Assembly (NCBI RefSeq): GCF_003383615.1
Contig: NZ_QNUL01000002.1
Location: 372,001-436,000, forward strand
Reading direction: 5' to 3'
Origin: Dyadobacter luteus
GTDB taxonomy: Bacteria; Bacteroidota; Bacteroidia; Cytophagales; Spirosomataceae
Length of the DNA stretch: 64,000 nucleotides
Under the pieces are notes generated by a model. It was given only the letters and a program-made list of their open reading frames with translations, made no database searches and was not told the origin of the DNA. Shown here in pieces: positions 25,046 through 33,900 of the stretch. The stretch's first letter is position 1; every line of letters begins with the position of its first letter. The position numbers were made by a program, and so were the translations under genes.

Positions 25046-25424
25046 ATTGTCCAGGCATCCTGAACTCTGCTTTACATTTACCATCCTTAATATACGGGGT
25101 ATTGGGAACTATGCGGTAGCAGGCCTGAATCTTTTCCCCTATTTCATTGTATCGCCGGTATAGTTTTTCCAACTCTGCAAATTTTCTGTCAAGTTTCGAA
25201 GTGTTCACATCTTTGACATTGTAGATATAAGTAGGTCCGCAGCCATGGCCGGACATTATATCTCTTATTCGGCAGTCATCGACAAAAGTAACGCAGTTAC
25301 GTGGGCGAATCATTTCTTGTATTTCGGTTCTTACTGTTTCGATAGAAGCCAACAGGTCAGCTTCGGTTTCCGGCTTTTTACATGCGGAAAAAATGATCAG
25401 TGCTAAGAGCAGGAAGTAGCGCAT
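25044..25424 (-). CDS. Small cysteine-rich lipoprotein, paralogue A
   Basis: A 126-residue lipoprotein (MRYFLLLALIIFSAC lipobox FSAC) and one of three tandem paralogues with 25520-25903 and 26088-26483. Shared pattern: a helix (LLASIETVRTEIQEMI), a cysteine in PRNC, DDCR, GHGC followed by PTYIYNVKDV, a helix LDRKFAELEKLYRRY, a cysteine-containing segment, and YIKDGKC near the end. In the other two this last motif is KDCKC; here the first of those cysteines is Gly, so this copy has five mature cysteines instead of six. Cysteine spacing suggests disulfide-stabilised periplasmic or surface domains. No known family is recognised. Last of the three in transcription order. Confidence 0.78.
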   Translation of the reverse strand: MRYFLLLALIIFSACKKPETEADLLASIETVRTEIQEMIRPRNCVTFVDDCRIRDIMSGHGCGPTYIYNVKDVNTSKLDRKFAELEKLYRRYNEIGEKIQACYRIVPNTPYIKDGKCKAEFRMPGQ

Positions 25425-25519
25425 GATGTCAAGCTAGTAAAGGTGGATTTGCTGAAAGTCTATGATTTTTTTCGATTGACTTAACCGTGTCCGCTTATTG
25501 TATTGGGAATTGAGCCGGA

Positions 25520-25903
25520 TCAGAATCCTCTGCCTTTCAATCCAGCCACACATTTACAATCTTTGACGTACAGACTGTCGAGAATATAATAATCGCAAAC
25601 AGGTCCGATTGGATTGTCGATAGCGTATTCTCTTTGCAATCTTTTCAACTCCGAAAACTTAGAAGCGAGTTTAAGGGAGTCAACGTCCTTGCTATTATAT
25701 ACATAGACGAGTGGGCATCCACTCGGTTCAAAAATCACTTTAAGTCGGCAGTCTCCGGCGTTTGCAGCACAGCTTTTAGCCGCAACCATATTTTCTAGAT
25801 CGGATTTGATCGTATTAATAGAAGCAAGCAGCTTTTCTCCGCTGATAGAATTCCTACATGCCAACATGGAGATTAAAAAGAAGAGTAGAAGTACGCGTGT
25901 CAT
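25520..25903 (-). CDS. Small cysteine-rich lipoprotein, paralogue B
   Basis: A 127-residue lipoprotein with lipobox ML(A)C (FFLISMLAC) and the full six-cysteine pattern of the tandem family: KSC, GDCR, SGC then PLVYVYNSKDVDSLKLASKFSELKRLQREY, VCDYYILDSLYVKDCKC. The YVYN.KDVD block and the SLYVKDCKC tail are nearly identical to paralogue C. It lies 95 bases before paralogue A and 184 after paralogue C, all minus strand, so the three may be one transcript. GC content and codon use are not obviously foreign. Role unknown; a ligand-binding or protective lipoprotein that arose by duplication is the simplest reading. Confidence 0.78.
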   Translation of the reverse strand: MTRVLLLFFLISMLACRNSISGEKLLASINTIKSDLENMVAAKSCAANAGDCRLKVIFEPSGCPLVYVYNSKDVDSLKLASKFSELKRLQREYAIDNPIGPVCDYYILDSLYVKDCKCVAGLKGRGF

Positions 25904-25930
25904 ATGGGCGTTGGCTATAATGGTGGATGA

Positions 25931-26080
25931 TTAAATCTTTTTATATCCTGCCACACATTTAATAGTCCATGTCTTCATAACTGGTGAGGTTCGACCTGAT
26001 GTAACAGTTACATCATGACATTCACATAAGCTAATTGGTTGTAACCATATTATATTTTTTGTGATTTTACTTTCTGGTCT
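25931..26080 (-). pseudogene. Open frame without start, possible gene remnant between paralogues B and C
   Basis: Reading the minus strand, a frame without a plausible start codon runs from inside the end of paralogue C to a stop at 25931-25933. Its last residues read like coding sequence (CECHDVTVTSGRTSPV, then KTWTIKCVAGYKK). The ending K-C-V-A-G recalls the KCVAG end of paralogue B, and two more cysteines lie at 26018-26026. It could be the C-terminal piece of a fourth, decayed copy or of another small secreted protein. Limits are approximate and chance is not excluded. Confidence 0.3.
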
Positions 26081-26087
26081 GTATGAT

Positions 26088-26483
26088 TTACCTATCTTTT
26101 TTAACCGCGCCTTGACACTTACAATCTTTAACGAAAAGGCTGTCAGGATTTATCCGATCGCACATAGGCCCCATCGGATTTTGTATCATGTAGCTTTCTT
26201 CCCATTTTCTCAGCTCAGCAAATTTGGCATCCAGCTCTATCGGATCTACATCTTTTATGTTATAAATGAAATATGGACTACACCCATCACCTTCCGACAC
26301 CCATCTGCCCCTGCAGTCGGCTGGATCGGTAGCACAACTTCTCGGTTTGGTCAACTCTGCAATCTCGGCTTCAATTTTGGCAATTACTTTGTCTATTCTT
26401 TCCCGGGCCTGAATTGCTCTTTCTTCTTTGCTTTTGCACGAAACGAATAGTATAGCGACTAAGAGGGGGAGAATACGAACCAT
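26088..26483 (-). CDS. Small cysteine-rich lipoprotein, paralogue C
   Basis: A 131-residue lipoprotein (lipobox LFVSC) and the first transcribed of the three tandem paralogues. A charged helical stretch (EERAIQARERIDKVIAKIEAEIAELTKP) precedes the shared core: RSC, ADCR, DGC then SPYFIYNIKDVDPIELDAKFAELRKW, MCDRINPDSLFVKDCKC. All six mature cysteines are kept. The long N-terminal helix could lift the cysteine domain off the membrane. The divergent gap to the DUF1080 gene holds the promoters. Same unknown function as the two siblings. Confidence 0.78.
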   Translation of the reverse strand: MVRILPLLVAILFVSCKSKEERAIQARERIDKVIAKIEAEIAELTKPRSCATDPADCRGRWVSEGDGCSPYFIYNIKDVDPIELDAKFAELRKWEESYMIQNPMGPMCDRINPDSLFVKDCKCQGAVKKDR

Positions 26484-26642
26484 GTTGTAGACGTTTTGAT
26501 GAGGGTTGAGTAAGGCTATACAGTTATTCCGTGACTGGAACCTATGTATCCGATAGTAAAGAAAGTGAAACTTATCAGGATATGATAGAAAAAGTATGTT
26601 AAGAATAAGAGAATATACGATTATTCGTACTTAAACTTACAT

Positions 26643-26681
26643 TTTGTTAATGATCAAATTCCGTACTTTGTAGGGGTACGG
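26643..26681 (+). promoter_or_regulatory. Promoter of the DUF1080 gene with overlapping dyad
   Basis: TTTG (26643-26646) and TACTTTG (26664-26670) are 17 bases apart, a good match to the Bacteroidota -33/-7 layout. A dyad CCGTAC (26661-26666) / GTACGG (26676-26681) overlaps the -7 box and could be an operator. The start codon at 26778 is ~100 bases downstream, leaving an ~90-base leader. Confidence 0.62.
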
Positions 26682-26777
26682 AAGCGTTATTTTCGTTTAT
26701 ACTTATGCAGAACGAGAATTTGCATTAATACCAGTAATTATATTATTTATCAATAACCCCGCTTGCTTTTTTTCAAA

Positions 26778-28145
26778 ATGAAGAGATCAAAGATCTGCAC
26801 CGCATTATTATTTGCTCTGCTTAGTGTATCAACTACGTATGCCCAGAAGTCGAAGGATGGATGGCAAAGTCTTTTCAATGGCAAAGACCTGACAGGCTGG
26901 AAGCAGCTGAATGGCAAAGCCACTTACGAAGTCAAAGATGGTGCAATTGTAGGTACCTCAGTGATGGATACCCCGAATTCATTTCTTACTACTGAAAAGG
27001 ACTACGGCGATTTTATTTTTGAATGTGAACTGAAAGTAGATAATAAACTCAACTCAGGAATTCAGATCCGAAGCCTTTCCAAACCTGAATATATGAATGG
27101 CCGTGTTCATGGCTATCAGGTTGAGATTGACCCGAGTGACCGTGCTTATTCAGGGGGGATCTATGACGAAGCGCGCCGTGGCTGGTTGTATCCATTGGAT
27201 ATTAATCCTGAAGGAAAAAAGGCATTTAAAAAAGAGCAGTGGAACAAGTACCGTATTGAGGCTATTGGCAACACCATCCGTACTTTCGTGAATGATGTAC
27301 CGGTAGCTTATCTGGTGGATGATGTTACGCCAAGCGGGTTTATCTGCCTGCAGGTGCACTCGATCGGTAAGGACCAAAGCAAAAACGGAACCCAGGTTGC
27401 TTGGAAAAATATCCGAATCAAAACCACCAACCTGAAGCCAAGTCCCGCTACCAATATCCGAATCGTGAACATGATCCCGAATTCGATCACGGATGCTGAG
27501 AAGAAAGAAGGCTGGAAGCAGCTTTACGATGGAAAATCAGTTGATCAGTGGAGAGCTTACGGCGGCACGGATTTCCCGTCCAAAAGATGGAGCTACAATG
27601 ACGGAACGATTACCATCGCAAAATCAGATGGCTCTGAAACCGGAAATGACATTGTGACCAAACAATTATACGGCCCTGCATTCGAATTTCAATTTGAATT
27701 TAAGCTGACAGAAGGAGCCAACAGTGGTGTGAAATATTTTGTAGATCAGAAATTCAACTCTGGTGGTAAATCGGGTATCGGCTGCGAGTTTCAGGTACTG
27801 GACGATGCGGTACACCCGGATGCCAAAAAAGGTAAAGACGGCAACCGTACCATCGGATCTTTATATGACGTGATCACATCTCAGAAGCCGGCCAATGCGA
27901 TCAAGAAGATCGGTGAATGGAATCAGGGGCGTATCGTGGTAAGCAAAGACGGAACTGTTCAGCACTTTTTAAATAATTACAAAGTGGTAGAGTATGTTCG
28001 CGGATCCCAGGCTTTTAAAGACCTGATAGCAGGATCTAAGTTTAAAGATTTTGACGGATTCGGAATGTCAGAAAAAGGAAACCTGCTTCTTCAGGACCAC
28101 GGCGACAATGTATCGTTCCGCAGTCTTAAAATTAAGGAGCAGTAA
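26778..28145 (+). CDS. Exported protein with two DUF1080 (3-keto-disaccharide hydrolase) domains
   Basis: A 455-residue protein. I use the ATG at 26778 (MKRSKICTALLFALLSVSTTYAQ, a signal peptide); the frame opens at an upstream TTG with no signal logic. Two DUF1080 domains follow each other: residues ~28-215 (GWQSLFNGKDLTGWKQLNGKATYEVKDGAIVGTS ... SGIQIRS ... EIDPSDRAYSGGIYDE) and ~245-455 (GWKQLYDGKSVDQWRAYGGTDFPSKRWSYNDGTITIAK ... NSGVKYFV ... GCEFQVLDD). Single-domain members cleave 3-keto-glycosides by beta-elimination and have a beta-jelly-roll fold. Both copies keep the L[FY][ND]GK start and the SG[IV].[IY] strand, so both may be active. The next gene encodes the oxidoreductase that could make the 3-keto substrate. 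Confidence 0.92.
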   Translation: MKRSKICTALLFALLSVSTTYAQKSKDGWQSLFNGKDLTGWKQLNGKATYEVKDGAIVGTSVMDTPNSFLTTEKDYGDFIFECELKVDNKLNSGIQIRSLSKPEYMNGRVHGYQVEIDPSDRAYSGGIYDEARRGWLYPLDINPEGKKAFKKEQWNKYRIEAIGNTIRTFVNDVPVAYLVDDVTPSGFICLQVHSIGKDQSKNGTQVAWKNIRIKTTNLKPSPATNIRIVNMIPNSITDAEKKEGWKQLYDGKSVDQWRAYGGTDFPSKRWSYNDGTITIAKSDGSETGNDIVTKQLYGPAFEFQFEFKLTEGANSGVKYFVDQKFNSGGKSGIGCEFQVLDDAVHPDAKKGKDGNRTIGSLYDVITSQKPANAIKKIGEWNQGRIVVSKDGTVQHFLNNYKVVEYVRGSQAFKDLIAGSKFKDFDGFGMSEKGNLLLQDHGDNVSFRSLKIKEQ

Positions 28146-28147
28146 TC

Positions 28148-28177
28148 CGGTCTGAACGATTTTTATCGGTCTGAACG
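28148..28177. repeat. 11-base direct repeat between the DUF1080 and Gfo/Idh/MocA genes
   Basis: CGGTCTGAACG occurs at 28148-28158 and again at 28167-28177, a 19-base period (close to two helical turns). It lies right after the DUF1080 stop and 57 bases before the next start, so it could be a paired protein-binding site or a processing signal. Only the repeat itself is seen. Confidence 0.6.
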
Positions 28178-28233
28178 GGGGCAGGTAAATCCATTAATAT
28201 TTAACCATTAAAAATTAATAATTAAAATATATC

Positions 28234-29574
28234 ATGACAACCAGAAGGGATTTTATAAAAAATGCAGCATTGGCTTCTGCCGGGGTTGCTATCGGAACCA
28301 GCGCTTTCAGTGCATCCAGCTACCGTCGTATTTTGGGAGCAAATGATCGTGTACGTGTGGGAATTATCGGTTTTTCTGACCGTTTCCGCAGTTCACTGGC
28401 TCCTAGTTTTGCAGAGCATTCCAAGGAACTCAATTTCGAATTTATGGGTGTTTCTGACCTTTGGAACAGACGTCGGGACGAGGCAGAGAAATTCATCACT
28501 GATAAAGGATGGGCGGCAAGCCAGTTTGTTAAGGCACGCAACAATGAAGAATTGCTTGGCCGTAAGGATGTGGATGCAGTAATTATTAGTACTGCGGATT
28601 TCCAGCACGCACTACATTGCGCAGAGGCAGTAAAGTCCGGCAGAGATGTATATGTTGAAAAACCTTTTGCAGAGTCTTTGGAAGATGCAAGAGCTGTGAT
28701 GAAAGCAGTGGACGCATCAAAGCAAATTGTACAAGTGGGATCGCAGCGCCGCAGTGCACCTAACTACCACGCTGCTTACGATTATATCAAATCAGGAAAA
28801 TTCGGTGATATCACAACTGTGGAAATGACATGGAACGTGAACCAGCCGGGCCGTTGGAGAAGAAAAGAACTAGTTGAGCAGATCAGAGAACAGGATACTG
28901 ACTGGACACGCTTTTTAATGAACCGTCCGAAAGTAGCCTGGAACCCACGTTTCTATCTTGAATACCGTTTGTTCTATCCGTATTCTTCAGGTATTCCTGG
29001 TCAGTGGATGGCGCACCAAATCGACACTGTTCACTGGTTCTCAGGCCTTGATGCACCACGTAACGTGGTTGCCAATGGTGGTGTATATACATGGAAAGAT
29101 GGCCGTACCAATGCCGATACCTTCAGTGCAACGTTTGAATATGGTCCTGCTGATGACAAAACCAAAGGCTTCCAGGTTATCTATTCTTCACGTTTCAATA
29201 ATGAAGCAGGTGGTGTGAAAGAATATTATTTCTCAAACGGAGGAATGATCAATCTGGATACGAACCAGATCACACCTGAAGGAGGACTGAAAGAAAAGGA
29301 CGCAAAAGGAATGGGACTGAAAGCTAATCTGCTTACAGCTTCTACTTTGAAAGCTTCCGGAAAAATAGAGACTGACGCCAACACAGGTGGTGATCCGATG
29401 ACATCGCTTCACATGCGCAACTGGATGGAATGTATCCGTAGCCGCAAAGAAACGAACGCTCCTGCACGGGTAGGTTTCAACCACTCGGTGGCAAATATCA
29501 TGGCTACTCAGGCGCTTCACACAGGCAAGAGAGTGAGCTGGGATCCGAAGAAGAAAGACATCGTGCTGAGCTAG
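28234..29574 (+). CDS. Gfo/Idh/MocA family oxidoreductase, Tat-exported
   Basis: A 446-residue NAD(P)-dependent sugar oxidoreductase. The N-terminus TTRRDFIKNAALASAGVAIGTSAFSAS is a twin-arginine signal (RRDFIK), as common for Bacteroidota members that carry the cofactor folded into the periplasm. The Rossmann domain starts at VRVGIIGFSDRF (with F/S in place of the usual GxG-G pattern), followed by VDAVIISTADFQHALHCAEAVKSGRDVYVEKPFAES; the EKP motif is the family hallmark. The C-terminal half holds the sugar-binding sheet (VEMTWNVNQPGRWRRKE). Expected role: oxidation of a glycoside C3 hydroxyl to the keto form, feeding DUF1080. It sits directly after the double DUF1080 gene. Confidence 0.93.
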   Translation: MTTRRDFIKNAALASAGVAIGTSAFSASSYRRILGANDRVRVGIIGFSDRFRSSLAPSFAEHSKELNFEFMGVSDLWNRRRDEAEKFITDKGWAASQFVKARNNEELLGRKDVDAVIISTADFQHALHCAEAVKSGRDVYVEKPFAESLEDARAVMKAVDASKQIVQVGSQRRSAPNYHAAYDYIKSGKFGDITTVEMTWNVNQPGRWRRKELVEQIREQDTDWTRFLMNRPKVAWNPRFYLEYRLFYPYSSGIPGQWMAHQIDTVHWFSGLDAPRNVVANGGVYTWKDGRTNADTFSATFEYGPADDKTKGFQVIYSSRFNNEAGGVKEYYFSNGGMINLDTNQITPEGGLKEKDAKGMGLKANLLTASTLKASGKIETDANTGGDPMTSLHMRNWMECIRSRKETNAPARVGFNHSVANIMATQALHTGKRVSWDPKKKDIVLS

Positions 29575-29594
29575 TCAGTACTGAGTTATAATTG

Positions 29595-29646
29595 AGCGCA
29601 GAGCCAATGCCATTTGCCTGAAGAAAGCATTGCATAGCTCTGCGCT
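29595..29646 (+). terminator. Terminator after the Gfo/Idh/MocA gene
   Basis: Two stacked stems: AGCGCAGAGC (29595-29604) / GCTCTGCGCT (29637-29646) and inside it CAATGC (29605-29610) / GCATTG (29627-29632), followed by TGTTTGTGG. Begins 20 bases after the stop. Confidence 0.78.
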
Positions 29647-29685
29647 TGTTTGTGGTAAGCTGTTATATCCTAAAATGATAATCTG

Positions 29686-30732
29686 GTGAATTTAATCAAT
29701 ACAAAAGTAGCTCTGGCAACCTTATCTCTTGCTGCCTTCACTGGTCTTGCTCAGGCGCAGAAAGTGGATCTGGTCAACAATGAAAAAGAGAAGAAAGTAG
29801 AAGTATCCGTGGATGGAAAACCTTTCACATCCTACTACTATCCGGGAGAAGATGTTTTGAAGAAAGCGGTTCTGTATCCTGTTATGACGGGGAAAGGTAC
29901 AGTGATTACGCGCGGCTGGCCGCTTGATCCCCGTGCCAATGAGCGCGTAGACCATCCGCACCATGTGGGCATCTGGCTTAATTACGAAGATGTAAACGGG
30001 AACGATTACTGGAACAATTCCGATGCAGTCGATCACAAGAGGCGTGCTTACGGTACAATCAAACACACCGGTATTGCTTCTATTAAAAGCGGCAAAAACA
30101 AAGGTGAACTTGTCGTGACTGCCGACTGGGTAGATAAGGATGGAAAACTTACCTTGAAGGAAGTGACCACCTATACTTTCAGTGGTAAGGGCGACACACG
30201 TGTGATTGACCGCAGTACCAAACTTACTGCAGTAAATGGTGATGTCGCTATGCCTGATATCAAAGACGGGATGTATGCGATCCGTGTAGCCCGCGAGCTG
30301 GAGCTGCCATCCAACAAACCTGAAATTTTTACGGATGCGGCAGGTATCGCTACCAAAGTGCCTGTAATGAACAATGAAGGTATCACGGGTAATTACCGAA
30401 ACAGCAACGGCATAGAAGGAGAGGAAGTGTGGGGAAAGCGCGCGATCTGGTGTAATCTGACAGGGAAGATCAAAGGGGAAGATATTTCAGTAGCGATCAT
30501 CGATCATCCAAAGAACGTGGGTTATCCTGCTTACTGGCATGCAAGAGGTTACGGTCTTTTTGCCGTGAATCCTTTGGGACAAAAGCAGCTGAGCAATGGA
30601 AAAGATGTGCTTAATTTCAAGATCAAAAACGGGGAGTCTACCACATTCCGTTACAGAATGGTAGTCGCTTCTGAGCACCTGAAAGATGCAGCTTTGAACG
30701 CAATAGCTGCGGATTACGCAAAAGTGAAGTAA
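29686..30732 (+). CDS. DUF6807 (PmoA-like) exported protein
   Basis: A 348-residue protein of the DUF6807 group, often annotated PmoA. A signal peptide is visible (KVALATLSLAAFTGLAQAQ). The start is GTG at 29686, since the nearby ATG at 29675 runs into a stop. Conserved blocks include TSYYYPGEDVLKKAVLYPVMTGKGTVITRGWPLDPRANERVDHPHHVGIWLNYEDVNGNDYWNNSD (with the HPHH pattern) and ISVAIIDHPKNVGYPAYWHARGYGLFAVNPLG. The family has a galactose-mutarotase-like fold and is regularly found beside ThuA, DUF1080 and Gfo/Idh/MocA genes, so a role in the same pathway is likely; the activity of this one is not shown. It ends at the terminator 30754-30781. Confidence 0.82.
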   Translation: MNLINTKVALATLSLAAFTGLAQAQKVDLVNNEKEKKVEVSVDGKPFTSYYYPGEDVLKKAVLYPVMTGKGTVITRGWPLDPRANERVDHPHHVGIWLNYEDVNGNDYWNNSDAVDHKRRAYGTIKHTGIASIKSGKNKGELVVTADWVDKDGKLTLKEVTTYTFSGKGDTRVIDRSTKLTAVNGDVAMPDIKDGMYAIRVARELELPSNKPEIFTDAAGIATKVPVMNNEGITGNYRNSNGIEGEEVWGKRAIWCNLTGKIKGEDISVAIIDHPKNVGYPAYWHARGYGLFAVNPLGQKQLSNGKDVLNFKIKNGESTTFRYRMVVASEHLKDAALNAIAADYAKVK

Positions 30733-30753
30733 GCCAAAGACATAATTCGATTA

Positions 30754-30781
30754 GAAAGCCACGGCGCCGTCCGTGGCTTTC
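30754..30781 (+). terminator. Intrinsic terminator of the DUF6807 gene
   Basis: Perfect 11-base stem GAAAGCCACGG (30754-30764) / CCGTGGCTTTC (30771-30781) with a six-base loop. It separates the keto-sugar cluster from the xyloglucan locus. No long T run follows (TGCATTTAT). Confidence 0.78.
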
Positions 30782-30854
30782 TGCATTTATATACAGAGAG
30801 ATATCACAATTTGCTGAAGTTGGAATTCGTGAAATCTGTGTCATGCGTAGTAAT

Positions 30855-30892
30855 AAAAATAGTAGTTTATTTCACTTCTAAAACTATTTTTG
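30855..30892 (+). promoter_or_regulatory. Promoter and inverted repeat upstream of the hybrid two-component gene
   Basis: TATTTTTG (30885-30892) fits the TAnnTTTG -7 consensus, 56 bases before the start codon. An inverted repeat AAAAATAGT (30855-30863) / ACTATTTTT (30883-30891) overlaps it with a 19-base spacer and could be an autoregulatory site. No clean -33 TTG is seen. Confidence 0.45.
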
Positions 30893-30947
30893 CAGCCCCG
30901 AAGGGTATTGTGTAAATTCAATAAAATCAGGAAGAATTATTATTTCA

Positions 30948-33900
30948 ATGGGAAAGTGGCTCGTGTGTTTTTTTAGTTGGTTGATTTGCATCCTGCTGCA
31001 TGTACATGTAGCTTTTGCTCAGGCAAACGACTATCAGTTTGCCCGCTACAGTACCGAAAGGGGACTTTCTCATAATCAGGTCAATTGTTTTTTAAAGGAC
31101 AGACAGGGTTTTGTCTGGATCGGAACCGCCGACGGACTCAACCGTTTCGATGGTTATTCTTTCAAGATCTTCAAACATGACCCCGCTGATTCGACCACTA
31201 TCGACGATCATTACATCAACGATCTTTTCGAAGATCCGGAAGGTTACATCTGGATCAGTACCCATAAAGGCTACAGTGTCTATGATCCGGCCACTGAACG
31301 CATTACTTCCAACTCTGCCGGTGCGGCAAAACGTCTGGGCTTGCCCGATGCCAATTTCAGCAGGGTGATCAGGACAGCATCCGGCGACTACTGGATCAAT
31401 CATAACCGTATGGGACTGCTCCGCTATTCCCCAGCCACAAAACTCTTGCTGCATGTCAAATTAAGACCGAAGCAAAATTTGCAGGCGGGCGCGGTAATCT
31501 CCGATTTTAATGAAGACAAAGAAGGCAACCTTTGGGTTGTATACAGCAATGGATATCTGGCAAGGATCAATGGCAAAACATTCCATGCCGAATACCAGAG
31601 TGATTTGCTGAGTAAACGCACTATTTCGAATTCAGTTAACCACCGTGTTTTTATTGATCAGCAGGGAGAACCATGGGTGTATGTGACCAAGGCTGTGAGA
31701 GGGCTTTTTTACTTTGATCTGAAAAATAACCGGCTGGTTGAAGGAAATACATCTTCGGCCGATATAAGGCTTACCAATAACATCGTAAGTGCTGTTATCT
31801 CAGGGCCTGATGGCAGGCTTTGGGTTGGGACCGATCACGGCGGGATCAATATAATTGACAAGAAAACGCTTGGCGTTTCAGTACTCAGCTACAATCCGAA
31901 CGATCCAAAGACGATAAGTCAGAACAGTGTGATGGCTCTTTACAAGGATTCCTCTGGTATGATCTGGGCGGGAACCTTTAAAAAGGGCTTTTGTAATTAC
32001 CACAAAAATCTTTTCAAATTCACCAATATCAGACATTTATCTTCCGTCCCGGGCAGTCTTCCTTTTGATGATGTCAGTGTTTTTGTGGAAGATAAAAAGG
32101 GCAATGTCTGGGCAGGATCAAATGGTGGAGGTCTTATCTATTTTGACAGAACTAAAAACACTTTCCGGCAATACCTGAACATTCCCGGTAATCCGGCAAG
32201 TCTGAGCAATAATGTTATCGTGAGCCTTTTTATGGATTCTGCCGGGATCCTGTGGATCGGGACTTACTTCGGCGGTCTGAACAGCTTTGATGGCAAGACC
32301 TTCACGCGTTATCAGCATAACCCTTCTGACCCGACAAGTCTGATTGACGACCGGGTTTGGGAAATCTATGAAGATTCTCAGCGCAGGCTGTGGGTAGGCA
32401 CATTGGGAGACGGTCTGGATCTTTTCGACAGAAGTAAAAATGTGTTTACCCACTTCCGTCCCAATGCCCCGAATTCGATCAATTCGGACTATATCGCTGC
32501 GATGATGGAAGATAAGGATGGTGACCTTTGGATTGGAACAGCTGCGGGAATCGATGTGCTGATGCGTGAAACCGGGAAGTTTGTACACTACGGCCATCGC
32601 AATAATGATCCGAACACTTTGAGCAATGACGGCGTAACAGCGATCAACCAGGACGGATTGGGTAACATCTGGATAGGTACCGTTCAGGGACTTAACCTGT
32701 TTGACAAAAAAACGGGCCGGTTCAAGGTATATGATATGCGGGACGGCCTGCCTGACAACTCTATTGTTTCAGTAGCTATTGATACAAAAGAAAACCTCTG
32801 GATGGGGACTCCGAAAGGGCTGGTGAATCTGAATATTACCAAACGCCGGGGAGTAATTCCGGATGCGGTTCGGATACGCGTGTATAACGAAGTAGATGGT
32901 CTGCAGGGCAGAAGTTTCAATGAAAACGCAGCGTTGCGGTTACGTAGCGGAGAGCTGGTGTTTGGTGGAGCGAGCGGTTTCACCGTGTTTTCCCCCGAGA
33001 GTCTGGACGATGATGTGGTGCATGAAGGGGTCATGCTTACAGATTTTCAGATATTCAATAAAAGCGTTAAACCAGGCGAGCAGCTGGACGGTAACCAGAT
33101 ATTGTCCAACTCCATCTCGCAGACAAACCAGATTGAGCTAAAACATAGCCAGAATGTATTTACCATCGAATTTGCCGCACTGAATTTTCTTCATGCTGAT
33201 AAAAATCATTACCTCTATACGCTGGAAGGCTTTAATGACCAGTGGTTTGAAGCCGACAACAATACCCGGAAGGTAACCTACACCAACCTTGATCCGGGAG
33301 AGTATACTTTCAGGGTCAAGATGCTGAACGGCAAGCAGGCAAGTCAGGACAGGCAGCTGAAAATACGTATCCTGCCTCCATTCTGGAAAACACCGCTGGC
33401 CTATCTGCTGTATGCACTGGTGATCGCCGGAGCATTGGCTATAGCCAGATGGATTCTTCTGGAACGGGAGCGGATGAGTTTTCGCCTTGTTCAGGAGCGG
33501 CGTGAAGCGCAGCAGCTGCACGAACTGGATCTGATGAAAATCAAGTTTTTTACCAATGTGAGCCATGAGTTCCGTACTCCGCTCACCTTGATGCTTACCC
33601 CGCTTGAAGGCCTACTTAAAACCATGCAGTCCAACGCGGAGGTAAAAGGCCAGTTGTCGCTTGTGCACCGCAACGCAACCAGGCTTCTGAACCTTGTCAC
33701 GCAGCTTCTGGATTTTAAAAAAATGGAAGTGGAGGATACTGGTTATAATCCGGAAAGAGGAGATATAGTACGGTTTGTCAGGGAAATTACCCATACTTTC
33801 TCTGATTTGTCTGAACGCAGGCACATTGCCTATTCCTTCCGCTCCGACAGCGAGTCGCTCTACACGATGTTCGATCCCGAGAAGATGTCCAGGATCATGT

